This document shows positions 45,050 to 57,036 of a stretch of DNA of 64,000 nt, one piece after another. How positions within the stretch are numbered: the stretch's first letter is position 1; the number at the start of each line of letters is the position of its first letter. Origin of the DNA: Cyclina sinensis (lineage: Eukaryota > Mollusca > Bivalvia > Venerida > Veneridae). The stretch covers positions 614,206 through 678,205 of the forward strand of contig JAAONU010000018.1 of the NCBI GenBank assembly GCA_012932295.1, given 5' to 3'. A program made the translations under genes and the position numbers. Under the pieces are notes generated by a model, which searched no databases, was not told the origin of the DNA, and worked only from the letters and a program-made list of their open reading frames with translations.

Positions 45050-46318
45050 ATAAGACTTTACGTCTGTCTGTATGAATGTCTGTCCCTCTGGCTGTCCAAA
45101 AATGTGGATCCTGCGATAACATAAAAACATGTAAGTTAACTTCATGAAACTTGGTATATGAATAGATTGGTAGATGAAGATTATGTACGTCCCATTGTTT
45201 GTTTATTGTTTTCCTCAAATCTAAATTCTGCAGTTTTTTCGGCCAGTCATAACAAAATATTGTGACGCGAACTACATCCACATTTCTAGGAATATCGATT
45301 TGAAACTCTGTGTGCATGGTCACCAGTAAGTGCAGATTGTGTGATGCATTTTATGCCCGAAAATGGGCGCGCTCTTCGGTTTAACGGTCCATCATAGCGA
45401 AATATTGTTACGCAAACTTTTTCCACATTTCCAAGACTATCAATTTGAAACTTGATATTCATGATCATAAATAAGTGTAGATGTGCGCGTCATATTTTCT
45501 ATGCCTGCAATTTTAGTGTCCGCCACAGCAAACTTTAGGTGATGAAACTTCTTCAACATCTCTAAGACTATCGATTTGAATCATGTGTGCATGTTCACCA
45601 ATAAGGGTTGTGTGCGTGACGTGTTTTTCATGCACGCCAATGCGCGCTCAGCGGTTCCACGGCCTGTCATTGCAAAATATTGTGACGCAAACTTCTTGCA
45701 CATTTTTAGGACTGTGATTTGGAACTTGGTGTGCACATTTATCAAGAAGTTAAGATGTGCATGACATGCTTTTCATGCGGTTTTACGGCCCGTCATAACA
45801 AAACTTCGCTAACTTCTTTCACATTTCCAGGACTATCGATTTGAAACTGGGTGTGCTTGTTCATTTATAAGTGAAGATGTTCTTGGCGTTTTTCATTCGC
45901 GCCGCTCTGTGGTGTTACGACCCGACATATCAAAATCTTGTGACGCGAACTACTTCCACATTTCTAGGAATATCGATTTGAAACTTGGTGCGCATGATTA
46001 GTAATAAGTGTAGGTGTTCGTGGTGCATTTTAAGCTCGCCATTTGGCGCTCTGCGGTTTAACAGCCCATCATAGCAAACAATTGTTACGCAAACTTCTTC
46101 TATATTCTAAAACTATCGACTTGAAACCTGGTCTCCATGATCATCAATAAGTGTAGATGTGCGTGTCTCATGTTTTGCTAGCCAGTGTCCGCCTGCAATT
46201 TTACTGTCCATCATAGCAAAATTTTGTGATACATACTTCTTCCAAATTTCTAACACTATCGATTTGAAACTAGGTGTTTTTCCCTTTACCTCTGACAAGG
46301 CGGTATTGCGGAGGTATT
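45050..46318. mobile_element. Tandem-core element, unit of about 143 bp x 8, with terminal hairpin
   Basis: The anchor aggactatcgatttgaaact lies near 45143 (degenerate), 45289, 45433, 45563, 45707, 45828, 45967, 46110 and 46253. The left edge has gtctgtctgtatgaatgtct and similar sequence. The right edge is a hairpin at about 46288-46317 (tacctc ... gaggta). All open frames here are by-products. Confidence 0.8.
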
Positions 46319-47384
46319 AATCAGATTCAGATATAACTCTAGTTTATTTTTAAGGCAGAACAGGTAGGGTACTTATCTGTTGCATGTCGATAGTGACTTG
46401 TTTTTTCAGGATCTTTTGACAGTTGCAAGACAGATACATTCAAAATTATTTGTGATATCAAATAAAGAGATTTTATTTTTGAAATTGAAAATGGTAATGG
46501 TAAATTAAAAGTGATAAAATAAATAAGGTCAGATAGGCAAAAGGCCGCATTGTATGTCTACAATATTTTACGTGGCTAATTTTTGCCAATTTGGTTCGTG
46601 AGTCCCATTGTCGTATTTTCGTTTCACAGCTAAAACATGAGAAAACGTCGACTTTTTCGCAGCATTACCAGCCTAGCAAAATTTAGCATCTTCATTTTAT
46701 CTTCAATCTAAAGTGTTTACTTGGTAATTGGTCATAAATAGTTGTTAAGATTACACAGGTTAATTCTAAACAAACTGATTGTTTGCTTTCGCTTTATATG
46801 CAGCTAAAACCAGTTTTATGCGCATGATATTTTTTCTCTCCAAATTCTGCAAATAGCACTTCGACAACAAGCGACTAAACTGAAAACTAACAAAACACTT
46901 GTCGCAAGGTTAATAAATGAACCCTAGAGGCAAATGTCTTTGAACTTGCAGCAGAAATTTTTGTCCTGAAAGTATTACAGATAACGTAAATGCATGAATT
47001 GTAATGATATTTGTTTAATTCATCAGATGTTATAACCACTTGCTCTGCATGAATTCTATCTCATAAACGTGACATAATTAGACTATCAACTGATACCAGG
47101 ATATGCTGTTACGCCGATCTTTTAGACGAGGAAATAGTTGAAAAACATCCGTGGCACAAATAAGCTGTAAAGGCATGTTTATGAAAACAAATTTTGAAAC
47201 AAATAACCTACCGAAAGGTAACAGATTCGATCGACCTATTGTTGCAAATATACTGATACTAGTAGTAACACAGCGACAAACAAGGTTTTCTTATAGATAT
47301 ATATATTTTTCCTATAGATAATTAATTACTTCCCATGTTTATTACATACAAAAAGTTACTTCCTAATACTTTCTGTTCATAACA
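46319..47384. other. Intergenic, nothing recognised
   Basis: No gene or repeat pair seen. Confidence 0.4.
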
Positions 47385-47615
47385 TTGTTTCATAAAGATG
47401 TCTCAAATTGCCAATGTTCAAAAAACGTAATCAAAACTTGTACTGTTACGTTGTTTCATAAAGATGTCTCAAAATGCCAATGTTCAAAAAAACGTAATCA
47501 AAACTTGTACTGTTGCTTACTGTCCATTACGTTGTTTCATAAAGATGTCTCAAAATGCCAATGTTCAAAAAACGTAATCAAAACTTGTACTGTTGCTTAC
47601 TGTCCATTATCAGAA
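47385..47615. repeat. Short tandem triplication, 66-81 bp unit
   Basis: The block ttgtttcataaagatgtctc starts at 47385, 47451 and 47532. Copies are nearly identical; the first lacks about 15 bp (cttactgtccatta). The 91-residue open frame over it is only the repeat. Confidence 0.92.
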
Positions 47616-48904
47616 TCTTGTAAATGGAAGCTGAATATTGTTAACAAAATAATTATTTAAACTGATGGATAATAATTATATTTCTTCAACACAGGTCTTC
47701 ACAATACTCGTATTCTGATTGGTGATATATCAAATAATAATCTATCAAAAGCTGCTACTGTTCTTCCATTTCTAGATGTATGACAGAATGCTGCCTGATG
47801 ACGAAAAAATACCAGATTTTCTTTAACAATTCGTTGGGAGCATAGTAAATAAATGGATTTCTGATTAAATGAGGTAATATTTCCAACAATATTCTTATTC
47901 ATAAATAGAAGCACATTATATATATTTTATGTGCGAAATTCAATTTATATATTGAATTAAATACATATACCATAATTACCAAGTCTAAGTTAATCGGATC
48001 TAAAAACAAATTTCCAAGAAACGTATATAAATTCGTTTTAAGGTGATCTTTTTCGGCAATAATTTAGAACTTCAAAACGTTGAACAGGAATCAACATCTA
48101 TTTAACACACTATGGGTATATTTAAAGAGAAAAAAGATGTGTATTGTTTTATCATGGTTTTCACGTTTCTGAAGCGTAAGCTTGTAAATCATATATTGTA
48201 TTTTTTACTTAGGTCTCATTCTTCCATTTACAAATACAAAATATCACAGAATAATGCAATCAACATGCAAAACTATTCTAAACAGTATTATATACGACTA
48301 TTACATATACAATTCATAAAAACACAAATAAAAATGGCATTCTATCATTGAATAAAAATATTTTTATCTTCAATATCTAAAACTGATAATGAAGAGTTGA
48401 GAAGCCGGCATTAATCTGTGATTATAAATAATAGCCTAAAAACCACAATAAAAAGTACTACAATTCAAGGTTGAAAACAATCACTTATATGTATTTTTTT
48501 AAAAAGGTTTAGAAAATCAAATATTATGCCAGATCAGATCTGATATAAACTGATTAATACCAGGCTCTCAATAAAACTATACATATTCATATTTCATTTC
48601 ATGAATAAACATGCAATATTCATGAAGAAGTATCAGAAAACGATTTACCATATTGAAAATACTACTGCATTATAAGCACTATAGAACAGACCTTTTATAC
48701 ATTGAATTGAGTATCACGTTTGAAGTATATCACAGATGAATAAAAAAGCATCACAATACACACTGGAATAAATTGTTTAGGTATAAGATTCTAATACACA
48801 ACCTCCTGAAGAGTATTCAATTCCAGTAATTTGTGTAGGATTGAGACATGAAATGAAATTTTTCAGTCATTATTTGAAACGTACACAGGTATAGAATCAA
48901 CAAC
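47616..48904. other. Intergenic, nothing recognised
   Basis: Very AT-rich. Open frames at 47699-47914 and 48112-48351 have no domain. Confidence 0.4.
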
Positions 48905-50255
48905 GCAGGTTTAACTCAATTTAGACTTAGCGAATGCTTTTATAACTATGTCTAAAGTAATGCCAGCATTAAGGGAATCACAGTCAACTGTAAAATTGTT
49001 GTTTTGTCTATCCAGAGATGTACCTGTATCTGTAGTGTCACTTGTTCTAGTTGAAAATATAAACTGCTCAAATTTTGCTTCAACTTTTTTGAACTACTTA
49101 TATCTTATTGATATTGACCCATCATCACGCAAAACTTCAACTGGTAAAGATTGTTCTTAGTTCGAGCATCACCTTTACTATCAGTAGATTTCCAAAACTC
49201 CTGCTGGTTGTTCTCACACTGACAAAGAAGCTCTCTTTGAATTGATGCCCAGTAAGCTTACTTCTTTGAATTTCTTCATCTAAAGCAGGCCTAACTGTAA
49301 CAAAACAGATCTTAGTTATTTTTTATCAGACATTTTCCCACATTTCCGCCATTCTTGTTCTGCCTTACACTGAGAGTTCCATACGTTTGTCACATACTTC
49401 TGAGAATATTGTGCTTCTGTATTAAACATGAAAACGATTAAATCAATAGAAAAAAATCAATGTTGTTACATGATAATTACAGGAAAAAGGTGTTTAAACC
49501 AACGCCGCGAATAGAGCCACAAAAACGACCGCGGGACGTCTGAGATATTCTAAATTATTTTTAGATATTCTGTAATTTTCATGATATAAATTCGCCGATG
49601 AGTTCTGTGTCTGCAAAACAGTGCACAAAGATGGCAGTTATTACAACTCCAAAATTAAAATTGCGTTAAAATTGCAAACAACTTTATTGTGCATTTATAT
49701 ATTATGAACAAATGCTTTGACAGTGTCTACAGGAACGGACTTTGGTACAAAATTTACAAATTAGGATTTAATGTTAAGTTCTGTTCGCAGTATGTATGAG
49801 CATGTCCGAAATCGAGTAAAAGACTTTGTTAATATAGTTAAAGGTCTGAAACCGGGTTAAATATGTTCTCTTTTGCTGTGGTCTATGTTCATTGAGGACT
49901 TGGAGTTATTTTTGAGTTCGAGACCTGGAAGTGAAATACCACTTGGTGACATAACTTTGGTCGTATTATATGCTGACGATATGGTACAAATATCTGATCG
50001 TGTAGATAACCTGCAACAGAGCTTATATGATTTACTATCTTATTATAACGTATGGGAAGGAATTCTTGTTAACATAGAGGAAACTACAGGAGCTTGAAAT
50101 TCTTTCAACATATACATATGATTGGCATTGTTCTTTATGCTCAGTGTACTTTTTTAATAAAAGTAATGTTATAGACCTTGATATGTGTAATTTGTTTGTT
50201 GTAGATTAGACGCTACATGCTCAAATCTCAATAAAATTATTGTTCTGTTCTGTGT
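48905..50255. mobile_element. LINE D relic with an inverted 5' part
   Basis: On the minus strand, 49440-48905 encodes linker sequence (KYVTNVWNSQCKAEQEWRK, EFWKSTDSKG, ITLDIVIKAFAKSK) leading into the reverse transcriptase. On the plus strand, 49668-50097 encodes KQLYCAFI, NKCFDSVYRNGLWYKIYKLG (motif A) and LVVLYADDMVQISD (motif C). The plus part ends with AATAAA at 50230-50235 and a gttctgttctg tail at 50242-50252. The same tail type ends LINE C, so the two are one family. The opposite orientations fit a 5' inversion. Stops and shifts make it dead. Confidence 0.85.
49668..50097 (+). pseudogene. LINE D reverse transcriptase palm fragment
   Basis: Holds motif A (CFDSVYRNGLWYK, first Asp region shifted by one base) and motif C (YADD, about 49971-49982), with VDNLQQSLYDLLSYYNVWEG after it. 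About 1 kb that should follow up to the 3' UTR is missing, so there is an internal deletion near 50100. Confidence 0.85.
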
Positions 50256-51287
50256 ATTGTACATGTAAGCTAGTTGCACACACTTAGTGAACTGTAGATG
50301 TCAGCGATTTCGGGAATATTTTTTCCTAAACAACACGACTGATCTTTTTATGTAATGGCTGCTTAATTCTGCAACAAATATTTCACCTGTCGCTGCGACG
50401 ATTATCAATACCTTGGTATTATATTGTTAATAGAGCTAGCTATTTAAGGTGAAATCATTCCAGTCAGATTCTGTGATATTTATGGCAAAACAAGAGTCTT
50501 TTTTATTAATCACAACAGTCAAGGTTTCTGTAAATGCTCTGATGATTGACACGCAAATACTGCAGGCACTTCCGTTTCATTAGACGTCCTTGATTAACTA
50601 ATACCTGCATACACTGTATTTTCATATCAAATACATGCAGACTCGTAAACAAATTAAATGCTTGTTATTTTAGATATTTTTTGTTCATTCGCTGAAGGTT
50701 GTTTCTCTCAAAGATGTGACAACGCACGTACTATTTTACTTATCTTTTATCTCGATATGCCATAGCCAGCATTAATTAATTGTTAATCAATTGATTGTGA
50801 TGCATTTCCTTATTTTGCTAACCCAAACAATGTCCTCTATACGTCATATAAACTGATAGATACATGAACCGTGTGGTGTTAAAGTAGAATTTATCGACAT
50901 TTTTGACACTTCTTAAAAATAAATTCATTTTTTCAAAACAATTATCTTTTCAAAGAAAAACAAACAAATAGCTACTTCTTTAGAAGATTTATGTTTCTTA
51001 TATTGCAAAACTCGCGAATTCATATTGTTTTCGGAATATTTGTATTATATTTTGTATCTGTATTCAAGGGAGTTAATTCAATGCTTTAATTGTTTTTTGA
51101 TAAAGGGAAATACTTTAAAAGGTAAGTTATGTTACTGGTAAAGGGAGGAATTTTTGTTTGACATGTCTGTATATTTAATCTGTAATATATTTGTTTAAGC
51201 TGTTATAGCAACCATTTCCATGTTTATCATAAAATGTGAGTAACTTTGACTTGTTAGAATTGAAAGAGTGTATGTTTCAATTGAACA
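50256..51287. other. Intergenic, nothing recognised
   Basis: No gene or repeat pair seen. Confidence 0.4.
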
Positions 51288-52072
51288 GGGGCACAGAGGT
51301 GACATGCACAACTTTTTTTTAAGTGCACATTTCTTTATTTTATCTTGTTCCCTCGAGATACTAAGTCGAGGGAACAACTTAGTATCTCGTGATGACGAGT
51401 TATTAAGTCATGGGAACAAGATAAAAAAAGAAGTGCAAATCTGAAAATAAGTACTGCATTTGATAAAAAGGAATAGCGCATTAAAAAAAAAGAATCGTGT
51501 TATAAAAAAAACAAGAACAGTGCATGTTAGCTATGTTAAGGAAAAGACTTACTTACTCGTGGAAACGAGTAAGCTATGTCGTAAAAACGACTTAATATCT
51601 CGTTCCCTCGAGTAAGCTATGTTGCGGGAACGAGATAAAACAAAGAGAGGTGCAATTTAAAAAGAATTGCTTTGAAATAAAAAGTGTAGCACAATGTCTT
51701 GCTATCTCGTTCCCAAGACATAGCTAACTCGTTCCCACGACATAGCTAACTCGTTCCAAATATATAGCTAACTCGTTTCAACGACATAGCTAACTCATTC
51801 TTACGAGTTAGTAACTCGTTTCCACGACATAGTTAACTTGCACTGTTCTTTTTTTTATAACACGATTTTTTTTCATTGCACTACTCTTCTTTTTAATGCA
51901 ATACTTTTTTCAGACTTGCACATCTCTATTTTAACTCGTTCCCACGACTTAATAACTCGTTATCACGAGATACTAAGTCGTTCCCTCGAGTAAGTATCTC
52001 GTAGACGAGATAAAAAAAGAAGTGAGTGCAATTTCTAAAAAAAAAGTCGGACATTTCACCTTTGTGCCACCG
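51288..52072. mobile_element. 785-bp foldback element built from acgag / ctcgt repeats
   Basis: The ends are inverted: ggggcacagaggtga (51288-51302) and tcacctttgtgccacc (52057-52072). Arms of about 280 bp (51288-51575 and 51795-52072) are reverse complements, sharing tccctcgagatactaagtcg-like, aaaaaagaagtg and atcgtgttataaaaaaaa. The middle repeats agctaactcgttcccacgac with variants, itself partly palindromic. No frame is coding. No target duplication is clear. Confidence 0.85.
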
Positions 52073-53292
52073 TAGAATGTACATTTTGTGTGTAATGCTA
52101 TATTACGATAGTGTGGACTCACTTGTAAATTATTAAATAGGTATGGAATTCAATCGAAACAATTTAAATGGTGGATTTTACAAGTGTGTACAAATAAGAG
52201 TTGAGACTTAAGTTACACTAATACATGATGGAAATAAACAAAGACTAAATTCTTTAGTAAACTAGAACTTAAATTTAGTGATGTATAGATCAGTTGGAGT
52301 GTTTTATAAATGAATTCAGCATAAAAATGTTTAAAGCATCATATAACATAGAAATCACTGGAACTGGTCCGGGGGTGAGTTGCCAATTTTGACTTGGCAG
52401 TAAATAAAGTTACCCTATTCTGAAATCTTACAAAGCTAAAACAAATAATTTCGTCTGTATGAGGTAAACGTGAACAGTACCGGAACATGTATCCTGAGTT
52501 GATTTCATGTTATTTACAAAAATAATTTTAGCGACTACTTGTAAGCTTTTTAAAATTTTGGTAATTCGAACAAATGTTTACAGATGTGTTCAGAGAAAAT
52601 TCACAACACTAAATTGACAAGGCTGAATACTCCTAAATCGATTCGACACATTCAAGCCAACAAAGAGCGCTGTCTTATAGTTCATTGATCGACGAAAAAA
52701 TGGAAATTTGATCGGTAGCCTGCAGAAACCAATCAGTAAGAAAAGGGAGGGAGTTTCTGGGATCATCTCAAAGGTTTTATGTCTCTGAGTGTGGGGGAAG
52801 AAATTTCTGAAACAAAGGTAGACAAATACTTTTTCAGGACTAAAACAAGGCAACAATACCTATCACTACCAAGCCGAATTCGACTTGAATATAAGCCTTT
52901 TGAATATAATTTATATACTACATGTCTTCGTGTGTTAGTGTAATTACTACTTGTTAAATATAAGGTACGACAGAGAACAGAACGGCTTACTTATACAGTA
53001 ACATTCCAATATATTTTCAATATGAAAAAAATGTATAAGTTACAAAATTGTACAGAAATAAAGTTGATTGCCCTGCATGTAAGATTTATCTAAAAAGCAA
53101 TGCAGTATGATTTTATTTAAAATATCGTTCCGACATAGTAACAGTGATTTAAGAATAAACTGGTTTTCGAATGACAACAAAAGGACAATTACAGCTGTAT
53201 TTTTAAACTTGATAGAAATTCTGATCATGACATTTACTTCAGACGCAAGTAGATGGAAGATACCTAAATCGGAAAAAAATAAATGTTAATAT
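52073..53292. other. Intergenic, nothing recognised
   Basis: No domain in the short frames. Confidence 0.4.
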
Positions 53293-53451
53293 AGAACAGA
53301 ACAGAACATATATTTTATATTCAGACGTGTGCTTATTAGCTCCTTGTCTATAAATACATTTTACAAATAGTAAGGTCAATTAACATTACAAATGTATATC
53401 GTTATAGGTATAGAAACATACATACACAAAAATGGCTCAAAAAGATATCAC

Positions 53452-53905
53452 TCACATACCAACAAAATAGGGAGCAAGTGCTAGAAATACATAACAAGTG
53501 TGTATATGGTCTGAAAGCTTTTGTGAAATATTCTCTCTTATTTTCACCGCACAATTTATGTAGTAAGCTAGATTTTTCAACACTTTTACATTTTTTGATG
53601 ACATTAGTTCCATAAATTTGTAGACACTTAGTCGTTTATAGTAATATCTTGCAATATTACGTTTTCTAATGAGTCTACTAGTATATTGTTGACACTTTAT
53701 AATAAAATGATACTCATCTTCGATATCATTATTTCTACATATTTCACATGTTTTTTGTTTTGTGTGTGTGTCTTTCAATTCGATTCTGGCAATTCCTACC
53801 TGTCTCAATACGTAAGTTATGAGAAGACAATCTGAATTTTGATAACAAATGTCTATACCGTCTATTTTGGTGAGTTCTCAAGTAACTTTCAAATTCAAGT
53901 TGGTG
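53452..53905 (-). pseudogene. LINE C ORF2 C-terminus with Zn-knuckle
   Basis: Reads HNLRIETGR in one frame, then after a shift CEICRNNDIEDEYHFIIKC and YYKRLSVYKFMELM. This is the CxxC ... DEYH ... C tail. The upstream half of the same region lies beyond the inserted element, at 55857-55980. Confidence 0.85.
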
Positions 53906-53913
53906 TTTTACAT

Positions 53914-55848
53914 GATTTACAGACACTTCACCCCCCCCCCCCCCCCAGACACTTCACCCCAAGCCATTTTTTCCAGACACTTCACCCCCCAGACACTTCA
54001 CCCCTCATTTCAGGAAAAATGACTCAGACACTTCACCCCCCATTTTTTTTTGTTACTTACAGACAAAGGTGTTAATAGTTATATGTTTTTGTGTCTTATG
54101 AATCATATAGCATTTTTAATGGTTTTGTTGTCCGGGCACATATAGATTTTGGTGTCTGGCTGGGAATAGGATCATTGTATAAATGTCTATAAATATTACA
54201 TTATAAGTTAACACTAAAAAAATATTATTTATTATATCAGAATAATTAAGCTATGTTCTATTCAATACAACAAATATAATCCCTTTCACACCTCCTTTTA
54301 TCTCTAACTGATGACACACCTACACAGGGTGAAAGACTAATACCATTATATGTGTATTTTATGGCCAGAAATTAAAGTTGTTAATTGATCAAATTAAATT
54401 TTGATCAAAACATTTACTGTTTTAATTCAGAGGTGCCTGTGAAAAACTATATTGTGTATATTACAGCATCAATAAATAAATAGTCATTGTGCTTGATTTA
54501 TATTTTGAGTAATTTATAAAAACAGCTACAGACCCATAACAAGTAATTAGAAGATTAAAAAGATATGTAAGTATTCACTGACTTTGCAATTTTGAGTATA
54601 CTTTAATTATCTTGATCTTTTTATAAATAAAATTAAATATAACCGTCTCCCTGGTCTAGTGGTTAAGGCATCCGCCTTGGGAGCGGGAGGTCGAAGGTTC
54701 GAATCCCACCAGGGGTCCGTTCCGATGCGGCCGGTTGGTGAGTCGCCAGCTAGTTAAAGAATGGTTACCGTATGCCTACCTGCCTGATGCCTGGCATTAA
54801 AGGATAGGATTCGGGAGGTAAACGTGCAACAGAATAAGGTGTCTCATAAGTCAGATGAGTCCCCAAGTCAGATATGGCTGGCCCTTTCAATAGGGGTGAC
54901 ACTATAATAAACAAACACTTTACCTTTACCTTTATATCAACCTTTTCTAGTTATTTACCTGCACACTTTTAAACTTAAACACCTGTTATTACGTCAATTA
55001 ATTTATGCAATAAATTAATAATAATAATTAAATTATATTAATAAATTAATATTGCATATTGTAATAATTTTCATCAGGCGTAATTACGCCATGTGATAGG
55101 AGATCAATAAGTGGCACACTTACCATGCAATTCAATAAACAGATTATAGCCAAATAATGTTGAATATACAATGTGACAATATACAACTGTCTGATGAGAA
55201 TATGCATGATTATATAGATAGACCCTTTTAATCTTATTAGAAATACATAAAATAATTACAGTTTTGCTCTACAAAATAATATAAAAAAAAATTAAAAACT
55301 GAATATTTTTATTTAAACATTACAGAAAAAAAGCTTTAAACGAATACATGTAGCTATTAATTTGTGAAAAAAAGTCATTCGACCAGTACTGCACAAAGCC
55401 ATCATACCATATTATGATAACTGATTTGCTGGACAGAAGTATAAGTATGGACTTTAATCTAACAGGAATATCAAAGGCTGCATTTGTGGTGAATGTTATT
55501 TATACTGTTTAAATGTTGACATGAATAAATAGTCTGTCATGTTTTTTGTTTGAATAGTTAATTTTTTTATACAAAAATATATCAGAAATAAATTGTTTGT
55601 CATATCAGGGCTTTAATTTTAAGCCCTGGTCATATTTATTTTTTTTGTTTGATATGCAAAATTACTACAATAATATAACAAATATGCCTACATACCTACA
55701 TAAAAGTTAAGGTATACATATATTTCTAAAAATAAATTTTTGGGGGGTGAAGTGTCTAACCAATTTTGGGGGGTGAAGTGTCTTGAGGGGTGAAGTGTCT
55801 GCAAAATTTGGGGGGTGAAGTGTCTGGGGGGTGAAGTGTCTTGCAACC
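53914..55848. mobile_element. 1.94-kb element with multimeric inverted termini and 8-bp duplication
   Basis: The octamer ttttacat flanks it at 53906-53913 and 55849-55856. Joining the flanks restores the LINE C reading (YRNVK then HQLEFESYL) without loss. The left end holds about five copies of agacacttcacccc (53920-54040), one extended by a run of 16-17 C. The right end holds about five copies of the complement, ggggtgaagtgtct (55740-55842). The centre is AT-rich with no transposase and contains a SINE at 54644-54937. An 8-bp duplication fits hAT-type transposition, but the termini do not start with the usual hAT sequence, so the class is open. Confidence 0.88.
54644..54937 (+). mobile_element. 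tRNA-Pro-like SINE nested in the inverted-repeat element
   Basis: The tRNA-like head is 54648-54715. The acceptor strands tccctgg and ccagggg pair, and the anticodon stem tccgc / gcggg has loop cttggga with anticodon UGG (Pro). Box A is tggtctagtggt (54653-54664), and box B ggttcgaatcc (54696-54706). Bases 8-9 are absent and the T stem does not pair, so it is not a working tRNA. The body runs to a TTTACC-repeat tail near 54920-54937. Confidence 0.85.
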
Positions 55849-55856
55849 TTTTACAT

Positions 55857-56140
55857 TCCTATATACAAATATTACTCTGCTCTCATTTATACCATGTCTA
55901 CATGCTTGTACAAAATTATCTTTCATACGTTGCTTAATACATGAAATGAAAACATTATACTCTACAATTATATTCCCATACATATCCAAAACCATACAAG
56001 TAAATCCCATACATGTCCAAAACCATACAAGTAAATCCCATACATATCCAAAACCATACAAGTAAATCCCATACATATCCAAAACCATACAAGTAAATCC
56101 CATACATATCCAAAACCATACAAGTACAACATGTCCTTCA
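55857..56140 (-). pseudogene. LINE C ORF2 part with an internal 31-bp repeat
   Basis: Minus reading gives SCIKQRMKDNFVQACRHGIN just before the insertion. Upstream, 55977-56127 is five near-identical copies of a 31-bp unit (catacatatccaaaaccata then caagtaaatcc; starts 55977, 56008, 56039, 56070, 56101). The expansion is secondary and produces a false WFWTCMGFTCMVLDMYG reading. Confidence 0.85.
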
Positions 56141-56394
56141 CATTTGAAAGCCAGTTATTTTTTACCTTCATTCAGATTTTTCAATAACAGATAATTAGCC
56201 TTGTTTAAAACACATTTGGTCGTTTCAAGTAGTTTGAACCAATACTAAAGCATTCTGATAAACCGATTTATATACAATGGAAAACGATTCAGCTCTCCAT
56301 ATATTCCAACACTGCTAGTGGAGGCTTTAACATTTAGGACCCTTTTACAAAATTTAAGGTGAATTATTTCAATTTCCTTACCTTTAGTATAGCC

Positions 56395-57036
56395 CTATAC
56401 CTCTGCAGAATAATCTAAGATAGAAACAACAAAAGAGTCAGAAAGACTACACATTGTTTTTGGACTAAAATCAAATTCTTTTTTGTTTGAAACAAATTTT
56501 CCATTCGAATCAAATACTACATCAAAGTAGGTAAGGTTTACCACTACTTCAAGATCTTCCCCCACCGTATGACCATTGTTCATTTCCACGTACTCTACCT
56601 CGCTTCCGGAATACCATCACTTTTGTTTTATCAGTATTCACCTTTAAGCCCTATCGATTACAGTACTGGTGTAAATCGTCAAGACTTTGCTGGATGCCAT
56701 TAATATCTGACTAAAGAGCCATGTCGTCAGCATACAACAATATTATTAAAGTAACATCACCAAAATCTAGTCCACTTCCGGGTCTCCAACCTAAATATAG
56801 TTCCAAATCTTCAATAAACATCGATCATAATAAAGGGGGAACAAATTTCTCCCTGTTTTAAACCAACAGCAATTTCCATAAATTCTGAGTACTAATTACG
56901 ATGCCTAACACAGCATCTTGCATCTTCGTACATAGATCATACTATCCGTAACATTTTACCTCCGATTTCTAGTTTATACGTTCTAATCCAGAGGGCATTT
57001 CGGTATAAACTGTCAAAACATTTCATGTCTATAAAG
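56395..57036 (-). pseudogene. LINE C reverse transcriptase palm, downstream of the hAT insertion
   Basis: Begins with DMKCFDSLYRNALWIRTYKL (rest of motif A). The motif C YADD lies at 56723-56734 (LLYADDMAL), and the 56589-56395 frame then follows with YFDVVFDSNGKFVSNKKEF. Frames change between these blocks. Confidence 0.85.

Noticed and set aside
47385..47660. 91-residue frame with repeated FHKDVSKCQCSKN
   Set aside because: It is a direct reading of the 66-81-bp triplication.
54648..54715. tRNA-Pro (UGG) gene
   Set aside because: Acceptor and anticodon stems pair, but bases 8-9 are missing, the T stem fails, and a SINE body and tail follow.
55756..56171. Minus frames rich in WFWTCMGFTCMVLDMYG
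   Set aside because: They come from the 31-bp tandem expansion and the inverted termini, not from a membrane protein.
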